From: Cyanobium sp.
Lineage (GTDB): Bacteria > Cyanobacteriota > Cyanobacteriia > PCC-6307 > Cyanobiaceae
Reading direction: 5' to 3'
Assembly: GCA_014191755.1 (NCBI GenBank)
Contig: BJHE01000001.1
Span: forward strand, 1 to 64,000
Length of the DNA stretch: 64,000 nt
Shown: positions 6,632 to 18,310 of the stretch, one piece after another
Position numbering within the stretch: the first letter of the stretch is position 1
Layout: each line of letters begins with the position of its first letter
Notes under the pieces: model-generated
What the model was told of the DNA's origin: nothing
Seen by the model: only the letters and a program-made list of their open reading frames with translations
Databases searched by the model: none
Translations under genes and position numbers: made by a program

Positions 6632-9168
6632 TGCCTGCCTCCCCCGCCGCCACCAGCCGTATCCACGAGAGTCTCGACACCTCTCTGGCACGCAAGCGTG
6701 TCGTGTTCTGGTACGACGCCAATGGTGAGTGGACTTCGGAGTTCGACGACTACGAGCCTGCTCAGGCCGAAAAGCTGCGCGTGCAGGGCAACGAGTTCTC
6801 GGTGAAGGTGGAGATCAGCAGGGCAGCCCTTGACCAGCGCTTCCTCCTCTACCTCCCCTGCCCCAAGCCACCAGAGCCGGATAACTGGCTGCTGGATCTG
6901 TTGCTGGCGGGCCATGAGTTCACGGCCGATCGCGCCTCGCTCGACATCCAGGAGGCGGGACTGACCCTGGAGTTCAAGGAACTGGCCCAGCAACACAAGG
7001 CCTTTTTCCGCTCGCCGGTGCGCACCACCAAGCTCAAGGAGCTGCTGCGCCCCAACGACGACGAGGGCGCCGTGCGGCTCAAGATGTTGGCGGTCCTGGC
7101 CAAGCAGCAAGCCGACATCGACAAACTGCTGCTTCATGCCTTCAGCCAGCTGGACCCGGCCAACCCCGATGGCGATGACCCGGTGGAAGCCCTCTACGGA
7201 AACCACCAGCTGAGCAGTCATTTTTGGCGGGCGGTTGGCGAGAAGTTCGGCTACACCAGCCCGGAGCCCAACCTGCGCGACTTCGCCGTTGCCCTGTTCA
7301 ACAGCGTGAGCAGCATCGGTCCTTCTGGGGAGCTGCTGCCCCACGCTCGGGTGTTCCTGAGCATCTGGAAAGACAGCCTCAGCTCACGGCCGGCCTTTGA
7401 GCAGTGGAGTGATCACCTGGCTGGGGTGCTGCGGGTTGAGCACCAGCTCAACGACGCGCCAGACACCTACGACCCAGACGACGACGACAGCTACGAGCTG
7501 ATCGAGCGTTTTGTGCTCAGCCGCCTGCTGCAACGCTTCCAGGGCGACGCCTCAGACACCCAGCTGTTGGAGACGATCCGCAACCGCAGCAGCTCCTGCT
7601 GGTTCGAGAAGCACCAATACGGCTATAGCGCCCTGGAGCAGGCGATCACCTTCCGGGGCTTGCTGGCCAAGGCCGATCTGCAGGTGCCCAGCTTCGAGGA
7701 GGGGCTGCAGCGTTACTGCAACGGCTGGTGGCGCCTGGATCAGGCCTACCGCCGCTGCATCTTCCACGCCCGCACCTACCAACAGCCTGGGCTGCTCAAG
7801 CCACTGCGCGACTGGTTGGAGGCTCAGTACGTCAACAATGTGTTGCTGCCCCTCACCAACCGCTGGAGCGATCAGGTGGCTGACCTCAGCAGCTGGGGAT
7901 CGAGCACCCTGCCGCGGCAGAAGGAGTTCCACATGCGCTACGTGCATGCGCCGCTCTCCTCAAAGGGCCTCAAGCGCCTGTTCGTGGTGATCTCGGATGC
8001 GCTGCGCTACGAGGCCGCCCGCGATTTCGCTGATCGCCTCAACAATCAGGCCGGCAAGGGTTGGCAGGCCGAAGTGGATGCCCTGTTGGGGGTGCTGCCC
8101 AGCTTCACCCAGCTGGGGATGGCAGTTCTGCTGCCCGGTGCGCAGCCGAGCCTCAACTCCAGCGATGCCACGGCCCTGGTGGATGGTCAGAGCGCCACCG
8201 GCACCGACAACCGCGACAAGATTCTCAAGGCCTATGCCAATGGCCGCGCCACGGCGATCCTGGCGGAAGATTTCCTTGGCCTCGCCACAAGCAAGGAGGG
8301 TGCCGAACTCACCAAAGATCACGACCTGATCGTGATTTTCCACAACCGCATCGACCGGATCGGCGACAAGCGCGAGAGCGAAGCTGAGATCTGCCAGGCG
8401 GTGGAGCAGACCTTCGACGACCTGGAGCAGATCCTGCGCAAGATCGCCAGCCTCAAGGGCAGCCAGGTTGTGATCACCGCCGATCACGGCTTCCTGTTCC
8501 AGCAGGAGCCAGTGGATGCCAACGACCGTGCTCAGTTCCCTACGGCCAAGGAGCTCAGCTTCAAAAACCGGCGCTTTGCCTTGGGCACGGGCATCAAGGC
8601 CAGTGCCGGGCAAAAGGTATTCACAGCTGATGAGCTGGGGCTCTCCGGCAACTGGGAGGCCGTCTTCCCCCTGGGGCTGGATCGCTTCCCCCGTTCAGGC
8701 TCGGGCTCACGCTTCGTGCATGGCGGCACCTCCCTGCAGGAGGTGGTGGTGCCGGTGATCCGGCTCAAGCGCGAACGGAAGGACGAGAGCCGGGTGGTGG
8801 AAGCCGAGCTGCTGCGGGTGCCCGCCAAGATCACCATGGGCAAGCTGACATTTGGTCTGTTCCAGCTGGAGCCGGTGGAGCCCAAAAAGCGCCTGCCCTT
8901 GCAGCTGCGCATCGGCCTCTACGCCAAGGCTGATGGCGCCCTGCTTTGTGCGCACCGCAACGTGTTGCTGGATTCCGCGGCCAGCGAGGCTCGCGAGCGG
9001 GAGCAGCAGGTGGTCCTGGAGCTTTCCAACGCTGCCGGCGACTACAACAACCAGACCCTGGAGCTCCGCCTGGAGCGGCAGTTGGAGGGTGTCGCCAAGC
9101 CGGTGCCCTACAAGACTGTGGAGCTAAAGCTGCAGCGGCCCTTCGGCAGCGACTTCGACGACTTCTGA
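6631..9168 (+). CDS. pglZ: BREX alkaline-phosphatase-superfamily protein PglZ
   Basis: 845 residues, standard for BREX PglZ. The N-terminal part (VVFWYDANGEWTSEF) is characteristic of the family. The phosphatase-like core has a metal-binding Asp in LFVVISDALRYEAA near residue 450 and the ITADHGFLFQQ motif near 615. PglZ is essential for BREX protection; it acts with PglX, though its exact biochemical activity is not settled. ATG 6631 shares a base with the hipA stop and the brxL start follows 8 bases after its stop, so all three are probably one transcript. Confidence 0.93.
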   Translation: MPASPAATSRIHESLDTSLARKRVVFWYDANGEWTSEFDDYEPAQAEKLRVQGNEFSVKVEISRAALDQRFLLYLPCPKPPEPDNWLLDLLLAGHEFTADRASLDIQEAGLTLEFKELAQQHKAFFRSPVRTTKLKELLRPNDDEGAVRLKMLAVLAKQQADIDKLLLHAFSQLDPANPDGDDPVEALYGNHQLSSHFWRAVGEKFGYTSPEPNLRDFAVALFNSVSSIGPSGELLPHARVFLSIWKDSLSSRPAFEQWSDHLAGVLRVEHQLNDAPDTYDPDDDDSYELIERFVLSRLLQRFQGDASDTQLLETIRNRSSSCWFEKHQYGYSALEQAITFRGLLAKADLQVPSFEEGLQRYCNGWWRLDQAYRRCIFHARTYQQPGLLKPLRDWLEAQYVNNVLLPLTNRWSDQVADLSSWGSSTLPRQKEFHMRYVHAPLSSKGLKRLFVVISDALRYEAARDFADRLNNQAGKGWQAEVDALLGVLPSFTQLGMAVLLPGAQPSLNSSDATALVDGQSATGTDNRDKILKAYANGRATAILAEDFLGLATSKEGAELTKDHDLIVIFHNRIDRIGDKRESEAEICQAVEQTFDDLEQILRKIASLKGSQVVITADHGFLFQQEPVDANDRAQFPTAKELSFKNRRFALGTGIKASAGQKVFTADELGLSGNWEAVFPLGLDRFPRSGSGSRFVHGGTSLQEVVVPVIRLKRERKDESRVVEAELLRVPAKITMGKLTFGLFQLEPVEPKKRLPLQLRIGLYAKADGALLCAHRNVLLDSAASEAREREQQVVLELSNAAGDYNNQTLELRLERQLEGVAKPVPYKTVELKLQRPFGSDFDDF

Positions 9169-9176
9169 TCCCCCCC

Positions 9177-11357
9177 ATGGTCACCAGCGCTGCCCCTCCG
9201 GCCCAAAGTCCCCTGGATCAGAAGATCCTTGAGCACTTCCCTGGCCTGGTGGTCCGCAAGGACCTCACCACGGAGCTCAAGCAAAACGCGGTGGTGCCCA
9301 CTTACGTGCTCGAGTACCTGCTCGGGCAGCACTGCGCCACTGACGATCCAGCTCTGATCAGCGAAGGGCTGGAGTCGGTGCGGCGGATCCTCGCCAAGCA
9401 CTACGTGCACCGCAACCAGGCGGAGCTGGTGAAATCCACGATCAAGGAGCGCGGCACTCACAAGGTGATCGACAAGCTCACGGTGGAGCTCAACGACAAG
9501 GGTGGCTTCTACGAGGTGGAGTTCACCAATCTCGGGCTGAAGAAGGTGCCGATTGATGTGGACTTCGTGAAGCGCTACCCCAAGCTGCTGGTGGGTGGCA
9601 TTTGGGCGATCACCGATGTGGAGTACGAGCTCCCCGCCGACCCCAAGGCCAGCCCTTGGCAGATCTCATCGGTCAAGCCGATCCAGGTGGCCGGCGTCGA
9701 CCACGACGAGTTCCTCAAAGCCCGGGCGCAGTTCACCACTGACGAGTGGATGGACGTGCTCATGCAGAGCGTGGGTTTCAATCCCGAACCCTTCACCCGC
9801 CGGGGCAAGCTGCTCACCCTGATCCGGCTAATCCCCTTCTGCGAGCGCAACTACAACCTGCTGGAGCTGGGCCCAAAGGGCACGGGTAAATCCCACGTGT
9901 ACGCCGAGTTCTCGCCCCACGGCATGTTGATCTCAGGCTCGGAGGTCACCGCCCCGAAGCTGTTTGTGAGCAACGCCAACGGCAAGATCGGCCTGGTGGG
10001 CTATTGGGACTGCATCTGCTTCGACGAGTTCGCCGGTAAGGACAAGAAGGTCGACAAGACGCTGGTCGACATCATGAAAAACTACATGGCCAACCGCACC
10101 TTTTCGCGGGGCATCGAGCAGCTCACCGCCGAGGCCTCGATGGTGTTCATGGGCAACACCCAGAAGTCGGTTGCCTACATGCTCAAGCACTCCCACTTCT
10201 ACGAGCCGCTGCCCGACAAGTACATCGATTCGGCCTTCCTCGATCGGATCCATGCCTTCAATCCCGGCTGGGAGGTACAGCCGGTGCGCCATGAGCTCTT
10301 CTGCACCGGCTACGGCTTCGTGGTGGATTACATCGCTGAAGTGCTCAAGCACCTGCGCACCGAGGATTACACCGGCCTCTACAAGCCCCACTTCGAGATC
10401 AGCTCGGAGGTCTCGACCCGTGATCAGACGGGCTTTGAGAAGACCTTCTCGGGCCTGATGAAGATCCTCCATCCCAATGGCAAGGCAACACCTGAGGAGA
10501 TTGCAGAACTACTGGGGTTCTCGATGGAGTGCCGCCGGCGAGTTCGGGAGCAGATCCTGCGCATCGACGACACCTTCAAGGCCAACGACTTCGCCTACCG
10601 GCCCCTAACCGGTGGTGATGCAGTCACCGTGCTAACGCCTGAGGAGCAACAGTACCCAGCGTTTGCGGGACTGCGCCCCCTCAGCAGCGAAGCGCAACCC
10701 GCTGCAGTGGAAGGTCCCGCAGTAGCAGCCGAGCCCTCAGTGGGACAAGCCACCAAGGCCGCAGGCAAGGTCCAAGCCGCTGCACCTGCTGAGTCAGTGG
10801 CCCCTGCTGCTGTAGAAGTCAATGTTGGCTCGTCAGCCAGTAAGCAGCCGCCTGCCATCGCCGCCCAACTCAAGGAACAGCATCTGGTGGTCCCGGAAAA
10901 TGCCAAGGGCTGGAGCTACCGCCGCCTGTTTGCAGACTATCTCCAGGGCTGCAGCGGCATCATCATCCGCGACCCCTACATCCGGGCTTTCCATCAGGTC
11001 CGCAACCTGGTCGAATTCCTGCGCATGGTGAATGAGATCACCCCCATAGGCGATGAGGTGACCGTGCATCTCATCACCGGCTCCGACCAGGAGACGATGG
11101 AGAAACAGGTCGAGAATCTCGGCCAGGTGCAAGATTCATTCGCTGGCACCAGTACCCCTTTCACTTGGGAAATCGATGCCAGCCCCAATTTCCACGCCCG
11201 CAGCATCTCCACAGACCACGGCTGGAAGATCAGCCTCGATCGGGGCTTGGACTTCTTCCAATGGTTTGAGTTCTCCCCCTTCAATGCCGCTGCGGTGATG
11301 CAGGAAGCCCGGATGGTGAAGGGCTGTGAGGTGAATTACATCAAGACGAGCGCTTGA
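9177..11357 (+). CDS. brxL: BrxL-type BREX AAA+ protein with MITD1-like C-terminal domain
   Basis: 726 residues. Residues 1-490 match BrxL: a VVPTYVLEYLLGQHC stretch, KSTIKERGTHKVIDK, Walker A GPKGTGKS near 232-239, Walker B CICFDEF near 280, and FMGNTQKSVAYML as sensor region. Residues about 498-565 are an Ala/Pro/Gln-rich linker. The last 160 residues are not the Lon-like protease domain of BREX-1 BrxL. They contain YRRLFADYLQ, IIIRDPYIRAFHQ, then HARSISTDHGWKISLDRGLD and a short strand before the end. This resembles the phospholipase-D-like C-terminal domain of eukaryotic MITD1, which has IEDPYIRHTHQ and NNGWMIKIGRGLDYF at equivalent places. ATG 9177 is chosen because it follows the pglZ stop and gives the normal N-terminus. 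Confidence 0.88.
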   Translation: MVTSAAPPAQSPLDQKILEHFPGLVVRKDLTTELKQNAVVPTYVLEYLLGQHCATDDPALISEGLESVRRILAKHYVHRNQAELVKSTIKERGTHKVIDKLTVELNDKGGFYEVEFTNLGLKKVPIDVDFVKRYPKLLVGGIWAITDVEYELPADPKASPWQISSVKPIQVAGVDHDEFLKARAQFTTDEWMDVLMQSVGFNPEPFTRRGKLLTLIRLIPFCERNYNLLELGPKGTGKSHVYAEFSPHGMLISGSEVTAPKLFVSNANGKIGLVGYWDCICFDEFAGKDKKVDKTLVDIMKNYMANRTFSRGIEQLTAEASMVFMGNTQKSVAYMLKHSHFYEPLPDKYIDSAFLDRIHAFNPGWEVQPVRHELFCTGYGFVVDYIAEVLKHLRTEDYTGLYKPHFEISSEVSTRDQTGFEKTFSGLMKILHPNGKATPEEIAELLGFSMECRRRVREQILRIDDTFKANDFAYRPLTGGDAVTVLTPEEQQYPAFAGLRPLSSEAQPAAVEGPAVAAEPSVGQATKAAGKVQAAAPAESVAPAAVEVNVGSSASKQPPAIAAQLKEQHLVVPENAKGWSYRRLFADYLQGCSGIIIRDPYIRAFHQVRNLVEFLRMVNEITPIGDEVTVHLITGSDQETMEKQVENLGQVQDSFAGTSTPFTWEIDASPNFHARSISTDHGWKISLDRGLDFFQWFEFSPFNAAAVMQEARMVKGCEVNYIKTSA

Positions 11358-11512
11358 ACCTCATTCATCCTGCTGGCATCATCCAGACACGAAGAAATCT
11401 CGTTTGGGAAACGCTCCTCCAGCACCCGGATCAACCCCTGGCGGTCAGGAAGAGCTCCCAGATCGACATCCAGGCCATCCCAGGCCACATAAACCCGGGC
11501 CTCATCGAGTAT
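11336..11512 (-). pseudogene. 3' fragment of an unrecognised gene at the island edge
   Basis: The reverse strand is open for 58 codons, from just after an in-frame TAG (11513-11515) to a TAA at 11336-11338. The translation (LDEARVYVAWDGLDVDLGAL, then PDRQGLIRVLEERFPNE) has protein-like composition and GC-rich third positions, but there is no ATG or ribosome site. Its 3' end overlaps the brxL 3' end antiparallel. I do not recognise the family. It is probably the remnant of a gene cut at the junction between the defence island and leuS. Confidence 0.4.
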
Positions 11513-11548
11513 CTACACTAATATCATGCAAACTCATCGCCCCTCGTC

Positions 11549-14254
<2,706 letters not shown>

Positions 14255-14260
14255 AGGGGA

Positions 14261-14500
14261 TCAGCTGAGCATGCGCAGCAGCACGACCTTGGTGCGGTTC
14301 ACCATCAGCAGGGGCAGATCCAGGTCCTGCTGGATGGCCAGGAAATCGTGGTCCAGCCAGCGGATGGTGCCCTGCAGGCTCTGGCCACCCTCGAGCTCGA
14401 TGTGCACGGGGGAGCTGTGGCGGATCAGGTCTTGCAGGTGGCGCACGCTGGGGGAGGAGGTGTCGAGCCTGGGCCCACGGTGTTCGAAGAAGCTCTGCAT
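14261..14500 (-). CDS. hfq: Cyanobacterial-type Hfq
   Basis: 79 residues with an Sm fold: SVRHLQDLIRHSSPVHIEL, then GGQSLQGTIRWLDHDFLAI, and a C-terminal strand VNRTKVVLLRMLS. Cyanobacterial Hfq lacks the classical RNA-binding residues of enteric Hfq, and in the studied species it acts in motility through the type IV pilus machinery. The assignment rests on the Sm-like layout and the divergent position 32 bases from dapF, an arrangement common in cyanobacteria. ATG 14500 is the only well-placed start. Confidence 0.85.
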   Translation of the reverse strand: MQSFFEHRGPRLDTSSPSVRHLQDLIRHSSPVHIELEGGQSLQGTIRWLDHDFLAIQQDLDLPLLMVNRTKVVLLRMLS

Positions 14501-14532
14501 AGGATCGGTTCGTCGGACGGTGGGATGGATCG

Positions 14533-15696
14533 GTGCTCCAATTCAGCAAGTATCAGGGGCTCGGTAATGATTTCCTGCTTCTGGATGGCCGCGATCTGGA
14601 GGATGGCGATCGGTCCTTTGGGCTGGATGCGGAGGCGGTGCGTCGCCTCTGCGACCGGCGCTTTGGCGTTGGTGGCGATGGCGTGATCCTGGCACTACCG
14701 CCCCGCCAGGGAGGGGAGCTGCGGATGCGGATCTTCAATGCCGATGGCAGCGAACCGGAGATGTGCGGCAACGGCATCCGCTGCCTGGCGCGCTTCCTGG
14801 CCGACAGCGATGGCGACGAACCCGGCCGCATCTGGCAGGTGGAGACTCTGGCGGGACGGATCGTGCCGGAACTTCGTGCTGACGGCACCATTCGCGTCGA
14901 CATGGGACCGCCCTTGCTCGAGCCGGCGGCGGTGCCCACCACCCTGCCCCTGGGACCGGCCGGCCTGCCCCAGGGAGAGCTGGAGGTGGAGGGTCATACC
15001 TTCACGGTGGCGGCCGCCGGCATGGGCAATCCCCATGTGGTGATTCCCGTGGAGGATGTGGAAGCCGTTGAGCTGGAGCGTTTCGGTGCGGCGCTTGAAC
15101 GCCATCCCGCCTTCCCGGCTCGCACCAATGTGCATTTCGTGCAAGTGCTCAGCCCTGAGCATCTGGTGATGCGGGTCTGGGAGCGCGGCGCTGGCCCCAC
15201 CCTGGCCTGTGGAACCGGCGCCTGCGCCACCCTGGTGGCCTGCCATCGCCTGGGCCTGTGCCAGTGCCGTGCCCGCCTGGATCTGCCGGGGGGGCCGCTG
15301 TGGATCGAATGGGCTGGCGATGGGGCCTCGGTGTTCATGAGCGGCCCCGCCGAGGCGGTGTTCGATGGCGTGGTGGTGCCTGGCCTGCTGGGCGAGCCGG
15401 CGGTTGTCGGCCAGCCGCCTGCGGCGAAGAGCGTCGCTTCGGCCACCCCTCTGACGCGCGCTCCCGCAGAAGCTGCCACCGAAGGCTCCTCACTTGCGCC
15501 TGCCCTGCCGGCGATCGATTGCGCCACCGCCTGCGGGAATGGCTGCCTGCGGCCAGAGGCCTGCAGCAGCGCCGAGGCCCGCGCCCGGGTGGCGGCCCTG
15601 CTGGCGGGGCGCTCTCTCGACGAATTGGTGGCCCTTGCCACGGCCACTGCGGAACGACGCAGCCTGGAAGGTCCTCGCCCCGATGATGCCGCCTGA
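14533..15696 (+). CDS. dapF: Diaminopimelate epimerase with a cysteine-rich C-terminal extension
   Basis: Interconverts LL- and meso-diaminopimelate for lysine and peptidoglycan synthesis. It starts at GTG 14533 with LQFSKYQGLGNDFLLLD, the normal N-terminus. The two catalytic cysteines are in EMCGNGIRC near residue 76 and GPTLACGTGACATL near 222. Typical DapF is about 280 residues, but this one has 387. Residues about 285-328 are an Ala/Pro-rich linker, and the tail has cysteines at about 330, 334, 338 and 344 followed by a helix-rich end. The 3' end overlaps the cysteine desulfurase start by 14 bases. Confidence 0.95.
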   Translation: MLQFSKYQGLGNDFLLLDGRDLEDGDRSFGLDAEAVRRLCDRRFGVGGDGVILALPPRQGGELRMRIFNADGSEPEMCGNGIRCLARFLADSDGDEPGRIWQVETLAGRIVPELRADGTIRVDMGPPLLEPAAVPTTLPLGPAGLPQGELEVEGHTFTVAAAGMGNPHVVIPVEDVEAVELERFGAALERHPAFPARTNVHFVQVLSPEHLVMRVWERGAGPTLACGTGACATLVACHRLGLCQCRARLDLPGGPLWIEWAGDGASVFMSGPAEAVFDGVVVPGLLGEPAVVGQPPAAKSVASATPLTRAPAEAATEGSSLAPALPAIDCATACGNGCLRPEACSSAEARARVAALLAGRSLDELVALATATAERRSLEGPRPDDAA

Positions 15697-16915
15697 ATCC
15701 CTGCAGGATCTTTCCGGCTATCTCGATGCCTGCGCCACCAGCCCCCCCACGGAGGGGGTGGTCAGGGTGATGGCGGCGGCCCAAAGCTCCGCCTGGGCCA
15801 ATCCTTCCAGCCTCCACGGCTTCGGCCTGCGGGCCTCCGAACTCCTGGAACGCAGCCGTGGGCGTCTGGCCGAATTGCTGGGAGCGAGCCAGCACGATCT
15901 GATTTTCTGCTCGGGTGCGAGTGAGGCGATTCACCTGGCGCTGCTGGGGCAGGCGGGGATGGCTCCCCCCGGGCGGCTGGTGATCTCACCGGTGGAGCAT
16001 CCCGCCACCATCGCAGCGGCCGAAACGTTGCTGCGGCAGGGCTGGGAGGTGGCGAAGGTGCCGGTGGATCACTGCGGCGTGATCGACCTGGTGACTCTCC
16101 ATGAACTTCTGGAGCCCCCCACACGCCTGGTGTCGCTGATTTGGGGCCAAAGCGAGGTGGGCACGCTTCAGCCCCTGGAGACGGTGAGTCGCCTGTGCCG
16201 GAGTGCCGGCATCCCCCTGCATATCGATGCGGTGCAGGTGGTGGGTCACCGGCTGGTAAGCGCCGACGCCCTCGGCGTGGATCTGCTCAGCTGCACGGCC
16301 CACAAGCTGGGGGGACCCCGGGGGATTGGCCTGCTGCTGCGTCGCCGCGGCGTTGGGCTGCTCCCCCTGATCGGCGGCGCCCAGGAAGGCGGGCTGCGGG
16401 GAGGCACCGAGGCGGTCGTCCTGGCTGCGGGTTTCGTTCAGGCCCTGGAGGAGGCCCACGAACGTTTGCGCAGTTTTAGTGGGCTGGATCCGTTGGCGGC
16501 CCTGCGCGACCCCCTGCTGGCACGCCTCCTGGAACTGCCCGGCGTGAGCCTCAGCGGTCCCGCCCCCGAGGATCGGGAAGGCCGACTGCCCCATCACAGC
16601 CGACTGCCCCATCACATCAGTCTGGTGGTGACCACTGCGTCGGGGGTGCCGCTGCCCGGCCGAGAGCTGGTGCGGGGGCTCTGGCGTCAGGGACTGGCGG
16701 TGAGCAGCGGCTCGGCCTGCAGCGCCATCGTCTCCCCGGCCTCCCGGGGGGGTGGCAGCGCGGTGTTGCGGGCGCTGGGGTACCCCGAATCCCACTGCGC
16801 CAGTGGTCTGAGGATCAGCCTCGGGCCCTGGCTCTGCCCCGCCGATCTCGAGCGGGTGCCGGGGGCCCTCGAGCAGGCCCGGCGGGACCTGGAGACCTCA
16901 GCCCCGGGCCATTAA
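15683..16915 (+). CDS. NifS/IscS-type cysteine desulfurase
   Basis: PLP enzyme that takes sulfur from cysteine for iron-sulfur clusters and thio-cofactors. 410 residues from ATG 15683 (ATG 15686 is equally possible), in the 3' end of dapF. Key sites are LDACATSPP at the N-terminus, the PLP-binding Lys in SCTAHKLGGPRG near 210, and the catalytic Cys in SSGSACSAIVSP near 343. A longer frame open from 15494 overlaps dapF and has no support. Which of the iron-sulfur systems it serves is not visible. Confidence 0.9.
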   Translation: MMPPESLQDLSGYLDACATSPPTEGVVRVMAAAQSSAWANPSSLHGFGLRASELLERSRGRLAELLGASQHDLIFCSGASEAIHLALLGQAGMAPPGRLVISPVEHPATIAAAETLLRQGWEVAKVPVDHCGVIDLVTLHELLEPPTRLVSLIWGQSEVGTLQPLETVSRLCRSAGIPLHIDAVQVVGHRLVSADALGVDLLSCTAHKLGGPRGIGLLLRRRGVGLLPLIGGAQEGGLRGGTEAVVLAAGFVQALEEAHERLRSFSGLDPLAALRDPLLARLLELPGVSLSGPAPEDREGRLPHHSRLPHHISLVVTTASGVPLPGRELVRGLWRQGLAVSSGSACSAIVSPASRGGGSAVLRALGYPESHCASGLRISLGPWLCPADLERVPGALEQARRDLETSAPGH

Positions 16916-16942
16916 GGTCCAGGCTCCTGCGAGGCTCGGCCG

Positions 16943-17680
16943 ATGCTTCCCCCCGACCTTCAAACGGCCGAGGCCGAAGCCTTCGCCTCCCTTCGCTCGG
17001 CCCTGGCGGGCGATCCCCGCGGCCGCTGGACCATGGAGCTGCGCTTTGAGGGGCTGCGGCTGCTGCCGGTGGTGCTGCGGCTGGCCGAGGAGCTGGCAAC
17101 CGGCGCCGCGCCGATCCGGCTCCTGTTCCCGGATGCCGGCGCCGCTGCCCTGGCCCGCCGCGATGGGCCGGAGCTGGCGGAGCGCATCGCCACCTTCAGC
17201 GACCATCTGCGGCAGAGCAGCTCTGCCTTGCCGATCGAAGCTGGCGGTGGCTTGAATGCGCCGGACCCTGGGGGCAGCGGCGCTGAGGTGCTCATCCTGG
17301 TGGGCGCCAGCCAGGCCGATTACGGGACTGTGGAGAGCGTCTGCCAGGCCCACGTGGGCCGGGTGGTGCTGGTGAATCCGGGCCTTGAGGGTGGCGCCGT
17401 GGGCATCGGCAGCGTTGGCCGGGAACGTCGGCGGGGGTTTCTGGCCCAGTGGGAGGCGGCCTACGCCCTGATCCCCCTGTCCGGCTCCGCCCTGCGCCGG
17501 GCCCATCCCCACGACTGGGAGCTCTACCGCCTGGATCCCGATGGCTACCGCTTTGCGGCCAGCTTCGACCATCGACCCGATGGAGAGGAACGGGATGGGG
17601 TCCTGCAGGGTGATGGATCCGGTGGCATTGCGATGACCCTGCGCTCGGTGGATCGTCTGCTGGACGGTTTGCAGCGCTGA
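16943..17680 (+). CDS. DUF1995 family protein
   Basis: 245 residues from ATG 16943, 27 bases after the cysteine desulfurase. The middle (EVLILVGASQADYGTVE, then VVLVNPGLEGGAVGIGSVG) and the end (LYRLDPDGYRFAASFD) fit DUF1995, a family shared by cyanobacteria and plastids that includes the plant LPA3-type photosystem II assembly factors. Molecular function is unknown. There is no signal peptide or membrane span, so it is predicted to be cytoplasmic or peripheral. Confidence 0.75.
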   Translation: MLPPDLQTAEAEAFASLRSALAGDPRGRWTMELRFEGLRLLPVVLRLAEELATGAAPIRLLFPDAGAAALARRDGPELAERIATFSDHLRQSSSALPIEAGGGLNAPDPGGSGAEVLILVGASQADYGTVESVCQAHVGRVVLVNPGLEGGAVGIGSVGRERRRGFLAQWEAAYALIPLSGSALRRAHPHDWELYRLDPDGYRFAASFDHRPDGEERDGVLQGDGSGGIAMTLRSVDRLLDGLQR

Positions 17681-17783
17681 GGATCAGCTGCGGCCCCTCG
17701 TGCCCTCAGGGGTTGCCCTGCAATCCCTGAGGGCTGGTCTGCTCCAGATGATCTGCTTACACTTCGCGAGCTTTCCGGTTGCC

Positions 17784-18308
17784 ATGATCCGCTCCTCCAA
17801 TCCCGGCCGTTCCTTCAATCTCCTGGATGGGGCGGCTGCTGCCGCCGTGGTTCTGGCAGTGGCTGGGGTGGTGTGGAGTCCGAAGCTGAGTGGGGCCGTG
17901 GCCAAGGCCACTGGTGCCCTCAGACCCGTGATCGTGACGGTGGATGTGCGGGGCGTGCCCAGCGCCGATCCCGCTTCCCTGCTGAAGGGCGCCGAAGCCG
18001 AGGGCAAGGTGGCGATCGTGATCCGCAACCAGCCCCATGGCAGCGTGAAGGTGCGGAAGATCGTGCCCCTGGAGCGCCGTCTCACGATCCTCACGCCGGA
18101 TGGAAAGCTCGTTTCAACTCCGGATCCAAACCAGAAGACCTTCGGCACCTTCGATGGACGCTTTGTGCTGGAGGGTGAGGGAAGGCGCTCCGCCGGTGGT
18201 GTTGTCTTCGGTAACCAGAGCATCAAGATCGGTGCCCCCGTGGAGCTGGAGGGCAGCAATTACCGCTTCAACGGCACCGTGACCGACCTCCGCCTGGAAG
18301 GCAACTGA
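17784..18308 (+). CDS. DUF4330 family membrane-anchored protein
   Basis: 174 residues from ATG 17784 (MIRSSNPGRSFNLLDG). One hydrophobic segment at about 14-30 (AAAAAVVLAVAGVVW) is followed by a soluble domain beginning IVTVDVRGVPSAD, consistent with DUF4330, a cyanobacterial family of unknown role. The soluble part probably faces the periplasm or lumen. The frame is open further upstream from 17700, but this start gives the normal membrane-anchor arrangement. The next gene begins 2 bases after its stop. Confidence 0.7.
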   Translation: MIRSSNPGRSFNLLDGAAAAAVVLAVAGVVWSPKLSGAVAKATGALRPVIVTVDVRGVPSADPASLLKGAEAEGKVAIVIRNQPHGSVKVRKIVPLERRLTILTPDGKLVSTPDPNQKTFGTFDGRFVLEGEGRRSAGGVVFGNQSIKIGAPVELEGSNYRFNGTVTDLRLEGN

Positions 18309-18310
18309 GC

